A stretch of 64,000 nt of DNA, taken from assembly GCF_907164915.1 (NCBI RefSeq), contig NW_025919462.1:108408-172407 (forward strand), given 5' to 3'. The position numbers and the translations under genes were made by a program. Below the pieces are notes generated by a model. That model made no database searches. It was not told the DNA's origin and saw nothing but the letters and a program-made list of their open reading frames with translations. The DNA comes from Impatiens glandulifera. Lineage: Eukaryota > Streptophyta > Magnoliopsida > Ericales > Balsaminaceae. Below, in pieces: positions 59,001 to 64,000 of the stretch. Positions within the stretch are counted from its first letter, which is position 1; each line of letters opens with the position of its first letter.

Positions 59001-60363
59001 CCTGAAGAAGGCATCTCCAGTCTACTAACGCCATTTCACACCGCCTATTCTTTGGAGATAGTAAAGAATGAACCGGAAGAAGGCATCTCCAGTGTACTAC
59101 CGCCACTTCAAACTGGCTCTTCTCGTCCAAACATGCGAACGACAGAATGGGTTAAAGCATTGGAATTGCCTACAGCTTTGAAAACACCACAATTCAATAA
59201 AATGTTTAGGGATGACAAGAAACTAACAAACTTTCAGAAGATTTTTGTGGGTTTCGTATTTGCTGGAGGACTTGATCCAAGGTAATGTTTGCTGCAAATG
59301 CTTAATTATTCATAAAAAATAGGAATTGCACACCATCTTGAAAAATGTTTTGCTGTTTCCATGCAGTGAAATGTTATTTATTGCGGAACACCTATGTCTA
59401 CACGTGACGCGCGGGGACATGCTCACAATGGCTAATGAAACCTGGGTAGACAGTATGATTATTGATGTTTGGTCATACATTTTGCACAACCTTTGTAGGA
59501 AAAATGTCAAATCTCGTTACAAGAAGATTTTCTACACAACCGTGCTCACCGTAAGTTGTACTAGCACTGTTATTTATCAATTATGTTATTCTTGTGAGAC
59601 TAAAGACTGCTGTAAACAGATTTTTCGTGAAGGTGGGATAACTACGCGAGAAAAATTCAATGACAGGTTCTGTCTAGAAGGTCGTGCTTTCCAAATTTCA
59701 AAAATGGACCTCTGGGAAGTGGACCTCGTAAGTACATCTGTGGCTGTCATACCTTATAATATCATTTACCACTCAGTTCAAATCTAATCTTTTCTAATTC
59801 TATCCACAGTTGTTTTTCCCAATCATTGATGACAGACATTTCTACCTTGTTTGCTATAACTTCATACAAAGGCAATTTCAAGTAATTGATAACCGCGAGT
59901 CACCTATGCAATCGCCCTTTGAAAGAAGATATAAGAATGCACAAATCTTGGTATGACACTACAATTAAAATTTAAAACAGTTCAATTTTGGAATTCTAGT
60001 AGCACTAAAATACATTACATAATGTTGTTTGTAATGATGTATCAGGATGACTACATTCAACAATATATGAACGACGTAGACCCCGTTCTTGGTAAAAAGT
60101 ATGGCGGTTTGGAAAAGACATGTCTGAAATTGCCATGGCAGGATTCAAAGAATTACACTGACTGCGGCATTTATTGCATGAGACACATGGAGACGTATGA
60201 AGGTGAGGTGAAGGGGTGGAAAACTGGCTTTGGAGTTAAAAGAAATGTAAGGAACCAAATAAGGACATTGAGGATGGAATACTGTTGGCGTGTCATTGGC
60301 TCGGAGCTCAACAAGGCCAGGAGCGAGGTCTACAATTCCTGCCGTAAATGGATAAGTCAATGA
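56052..60363 (+). CDS. ULP1-like (C48) cysteine protease, copy B, frame broken in Pro-rich tract
   Basis: Paralogue of the 46332 gene. Proposed exons: 56052-56054 (start codon only), 56143-56207, 56290-56913, 57007-57154, 57248 onward, then 59367-59550, 59620-59727, 59810-59950 and 60046-60363. The conserved N-half (KDIGFGSLLSLGISKCP, KMDFVVFVVSSFLW, WCKFTLDGLVDSV) and the catalytic C-half (DDRHFYLVCYN, QVIDNRE, PWQDSKNYTDCGIY) are intact. Between 57.7 and 58.85 kb the reading frame changes at least twice inside a Pro/Lys repeat, and a stop at 57956-57958 ends the first frame. So this is a pseudogene, a mis-assembled tract, or a gene with an intron I could not place. The exon ending at 59280 carries three VKxEPEE repeats. 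Confidence 0.75.
58060..58740 (+). repeat. 54-60-bp tandem repeat, Pro/Lys-rich coding tract of ULP copy B
   Basis: About a dozen units reading PIPPLKTTPPPMAQAK plus a variable AN/PKTN tail in the best frame. Several units differ by 2-nt indels (for example near 58265 and 58320), which shift the frame. The opposite strand is open for long stretches only because of the repeat. Confidence 0.85.
58905..59115 (+). repeat. 72-bp triplication encoding VKxEPEE
   Basis: Three units of 24 codons. VKKEPEE (58917), VKNEPEE (58989) and VKNEPEE (59061) are each followed by an ISS word and a hydrophobic/Pro stretch. VKxE matches the SUMO-attachment consensus (hydrophobic-Lys-x-Glu). Confidence 0.8.
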
Positions 60364-61168
60364 TTTAGGAACTGTATACATATTGTGTAATTAAATTTTA
60401 CAAATTATTTTAGTTCACATGAGTACAATAATGTACTCATAGACAGATGGGGTAATTAAACTATTCCTATAATTGTAATGATTTATTGTTACAATAAAGA
60501 ATATGTTGTGTAATTTCAATTCTAAAAAATTGTTACTTCACATCCTCACACTTAGGAACGTGTTTACATGAAGTGTTTTTTTTATGAAATTTGATTTTCA
60601 AATACTTGTTCAATTATGTGTTAAATGAATAAATTAAGTGAAATAAACATGAGCCGCATAAATATTCGCTTCAAACACCTTCTCTTCATAAAATATGTAT
60701 GTGAAGCCTCTAATTTCATGAAAGAAATATGAAGAGAATAAATATTCGCCTCTAATACATATTTTCGATGAAGCGAATACATATTCGCCTCACGTTACTG
60801 ATAATGTAAAGCCACCATCTCATCCATGAGAAGCGGGATGACTTGTCATGTCACTGCACTTACCACGACATGTAAATACCAGTTTCAACATAAAGATAAA
60901 TTTCATCAGACAAAGATGGTTAGGTTCAAGCGAAAACATCTTCGCCTCAGTATTATGTTTCATTTTCTCAATTTGCAACTAAAAGGATACTTAATATTAG
61001 TTGACTTGGGGCGAATAAATATTCGATTCATATAGGTGTTTGTAATTTTTTAGAAATGAATTAGTGTGGTCATTCATTTGGTATTTCATAAAACTTCGCA
61101 TGCATACATTCGACCTTATTCTTTGTTTCAAATCCAACGTACATACAATACTATATACATATCAGATT
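60364..61168. repeat. Tail-to-tail spacer with five GCGAAT/ATTCGC palindromes
   Basis: Between the 3' ends of ULP copy B and the MULE transposase. Words: CGCATAAATATTCGCTTC (60656), GAGAATAAATATTCGCCTC (about 60734), AAGCGAATACATATTCGCCT (60773), AGCGAAAACATCTTCGCCTC (60929) and GGCGAATAAATATTCGATTC (61011). CATGAGAAGC, CATGTAAATACC and GTCATG modules lie at 60825-60880. No gene seen. Confidence 0.75.
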
Positions 61169-63906
61169 TCACATGAAACTGGAATTCGATAGTTGAGATG
61201 ACAAAAGAACAGTGAACGGAGTATTGGCGTCCATGCTGAAACTTTCGTCCCATTGTTGAGGAGTTGAGAACTGAGGAGTTGTCGTTGGCATTGCACTTGA
61301 TGGCTGGAAAGGAAGATCAAATTTATTTAAAAGTATGTTATTATATGAATATTAATAACACAATTATTAGTAAAGAAGGGTAAGTCAGCAATTTCATACC
61401 GGAATATGTGATTCACTAGTTATTCTTGTTGATTTTCGTTTTCTTGAGTTCTTCTCCAGTCCACCTTTCCTTCTCTTACCAGACTTTGTTGGCTTCTTAG
61501 TTTTCATTCCTTTTGCTTGCACAGGGGCACCCTCGGCCGAACGTGATAAACCGGTTGGTGGAGTTTGCATATTTAAACTCTCCTGCAATTTTTTATCCAC
61601 AAACGTGCACTGGCTCAGCATGATTTCTTTGACATGATTGTAAGTGTCATCTCTTTCGGCTGCCTTGTTAAATAAATGCATGGACAACCCACACAAATCT
61701 CTGTATCTTATGTTATGAAGCTCACTCGGATCAACATTAGTACTGTCCACGGTTGGATCAGTTCCAAATATTCCATCTTTGGCTGTTCTTGTCCACCTCT
61801 TCAATATCAACGCCGGAGGAATCTTCAACACGTCAATCGTTGTGAAAATCTTTAGGATGTGAGCACACAAAATCCCTCCAAATTCAAATTTACAGCAGCT
61901 ACACTCGATATTCTTATCGTCATTCTTATGAACTGTAACTGTATGAGAGCATCTCCTAGTGTGGGGTGTTACCTTGTATTTTCTGTGTGTGTCAACATCC
62001 TCTAACATTTCAACACCACAATCATGCGACATAAACCATTGTTGTTCAAAGCACTTAAAGACCTCTGGGGTGTAAACTTTGCAGGCATCCTTTAAGATCA
62101 AAACTGGATAGTTAAGACTTGGTTGGCTGGTAATTGATTTGAAATCAGCCTTCAACACATCATATCTTCTTTCATCAAGTAGTCTTTCAAAGTGTTTGAA
62201 AAATTCTAAAAACTTGTGTTTGTAGGAGCAGTACCTTTTCAACATACTGTTCATACTCTCACTTCTCTGTGTTGTCGTCATATCAGCACAAAACATTTGT
62301 CGTCCATACACTAATGCCCACTTTCGCCTGATGCTAAACATGCGTTTCAACCAATCGTTGTTTTCAAGCCCGTAGTTTGTCAACATTTGATTCCAAGCTT
62401 CAACAAACTCTATCTCTTCTTCAAAATCATATACACGAAGAAAAATCCTTAGAAAAATCTCTGAAATTATGGAACACCGAGCTAAGATGTATGGCTGCAT
62501 TTTGAAATATGTGCCAAATACAGAGACGATGATTTGTTTCGGGCCATTGAGACGCCAAGGCCTTAGCCATGGCCGCGTCTTGATCTGTAAGAATGGTTTT
62601 TGGTTTTTTCCCATGCATAGCTTTGGTGAAAGTCTCAAACAACCAATCAAAAGTCATCGCAGTTTCATCGTATAATAGAGCTGCTCCAAAAAGAATTGAT
62701 TGTTTGTGATGATTGACACCTACAAAAAGCGCAACTGGACGACCTTCATTATTCTTCTTGTATGTGGTGTCAAAACTGACCACGTCTCCGAAGTATGAAT
62801 AATCGGACCGCATGTTGGAATCACACCAAAAAATATTCGTTATCAAATCGTCCGCATCAAGTTGAAAAGCATTATAAAAACCAGGATCATTGGATTGTTT
62901 GTTCTGCAAATACTCTAATACACCCCCTGTTTCCCCAAAATTACACTCTCTGGTTCTTTTCGTGCGCAGGTAATTTTTGTAATCCTCAGGAAGAAAACCT
63001 AGATTCTCCCTTCCACCGATTTGTTTAGACATTAGAGCATGTGATGACTTAGGAGGAATTCCCACGTTAGTGGCCATCTCGATATGTAAGCCTGCAACTG
63101 CAGAAATATTCCTATGGCATCTATACAGGTGAGTTTTCTTTGGACTTGCAAGAGGATGACTATGATCACTAATAAAATTTACCACTTGGAACTTTCCATT
63201 GTCTGCACGCTTTATCCTCAATTTCGCTTCACAACAGAACCGAGTCACAGAACGTCTACGTTTCACATAGACATCACGTTTGTCCTTTCCCCGTTCACCC
63301 TGTGCACTACAACAAAAAACTCTATCCAGTATTTTACCCTCCTTGTCTACATGTTTTGAACTGCGCCTTATACCAAATCCTATTAGTTTAGCGTATGCTA
63401 AGTAGAATACGTAGCCTTCTTCTTCACTCTCAAATTCTCTACCTAAAAGTGGAATTAAGTTGGATTCGATGTCCTCCAAAGGTTGGCCGTTTCCATCGAA
63501 ATTCAATTGACGACGACAAGTAGCAGATTCGCTGTTCAGTTTGAACAAGTGGAAAATAAAGGTTTGTAGATTATTGGAAAATGAAAACAATATAAGCGAA
63601 GAAAGCTTCACTTCAACAGTATGAAGATTGTAATATTAGGCGAATATAGTTTCGCTTCATAAGATATTATCTCATAATATAGTAGTGAAGAGATCTTCGC
63701 TTACATGTGCACTACAAAAATTGGAGAAGTTAAACAATGTTACCTTAAATCAATAATATCATTCTCGTCCATATCATTCTCGCTGATACGTATTCCTTCC
63801 TGATAATCAAAAAGAACAGAACATTTCATGTCGAGTATTCAAAAAACATAGAAAAGGTTGGGAAGAAAAGTAAAGGAGGTATAGATGACATTCAAAAACA
63901 TACCAT
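61169..63906 (-). CDS. FAR1-like Mutator (MULE) transposase, one frameshift
   Basis: Exons on the minus strand: 63906-63904 (start codon only), 63799-63744, 63531-61400, 61303-61169. Order of domains: acidic leader (ISENDMDENDII), FAR1 DNA-binding domain (GREFESEEEGYVFYLAYA to ISDHSHPLASP), MULE transposase core (DVVSFDTTYKKN, KTILTDQDAAMA, RLCIWHI, TTQRSESMNSMLK), SWIM zinc finger (ECSCCKFEFGGILCAHIL) and a basic tail (KKPTKSGKRRKGG). The frame breaks once near 62425-62445, at an A/T run and a TATA repeat: the first frame stops at TGA and the next frame carries on with YDFEEEIEFVEAWN. The rest of the gene is phase-consistent only if one extra base (or two missing) lies there. This could be inactivation or a sequencing error. 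Host FAR1/FHY3 factors have the same architecture, but the context favours a transposon. Confidence 0.85.
63590..63720. repeat. GCGAA/TTCGC words in the first large intron of the MULE gene
   Basis: AAGCGAAGAAAGCTTCACTT (about 63595), GGCGAATATAGTTTCGCTTC (63639) and GAGATCTTCGCTTAC (63690) lie between the second and third exons of the transposase gene, the same palindrome family as in the spacers to the left. Confidence 0.65.
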
Positions 63907-64000
63907 TTTATAATTTAGGAAGACGGATTGATATTATAATGAAGTCTCCGGCGAAGGAGAGGTCGATGGTAGACAATGTAGTATAACTCCGGCGAAAGAA

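Noticed and set aside
44780..63720. Repeated palindromes read as a CRISPR-type array
   Set aside because: Spacing is irregular, the repeats are imperfect, and this is clearly plant nuclear DNA with spliced genes.

Overview
The window is nuclear DNA of a flowering plant, most likely a eudicot. It is strongly AT-rich. Its genes have many short GT-AG introns, the long spacers are full of transposon debris, and the recognisable proteins (plant oxidosqualene cyclase, CYP716 P450s, FAR1/MULE transposase, plant-type ULP1 proteases) are land-plant families. I cannot name the species.

Left part (1-44.4 kb): three apparently intact triterpenoid genes. An 18-exon oxidosqualene cyclase (2303-9676, minus; 760 aa) carries the MLCYCR product-specificity motif seen in lupeol synthases. 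Two four-exon CYP716-family P450 genes lie on the plus strand (21432-23279, 479 aa; 42557-44419, 480 aa). CYP716 enzymes oxidise the pentacyclic triterpenes made by such cyclases, so the trio looks like a small triterpene gene cluster stretched by transposons. The spacers hold a LINE ORF1-like relic (12.5-14.3 kb), tRNA-derived SINE-like pieces, two large tRNA-headed repeat tracts in opposite orientation around the first P450 (16.4-17.6 and 24.2-25.4 kb), an interstitial telomere-type repeat, a tandemly repeated CACTA transposase relic (26.6-28.2 kb) and a complete young Ty1/copia element (35070-40538) with a nested Harbinger/Tourist-like MITE. The extreme left end holds a truncated FAR1-domain gene flanked by minisatellites in inverted orientation, probably a decayed Mutator-like element (MULE).

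Right part (44.5-64 kb): a different kind of domain. It has two paralogous multi-exon genes for ULP1-type (C48) cysteine proteases (46332-50328 and 56052-60363, plus), a single-exon DUF7745/plant-mobile-domain-like gene between them (51113-52279, plus) and a FAR1-like MULE transposase with one frameshift (61169-63906, minus). Almost every spacer in this domain carries short imperfect palindromes of the type AGCGAAT...ATTCGCT and a recurring CATGTAAAGAC-containing module. These are absent from the triterpene half. I read it as one large or several nested ULP-carrying MULEs. The palindromes are candidate recognition sites for an encoded protein, which is the least explained and most interesting structure here.
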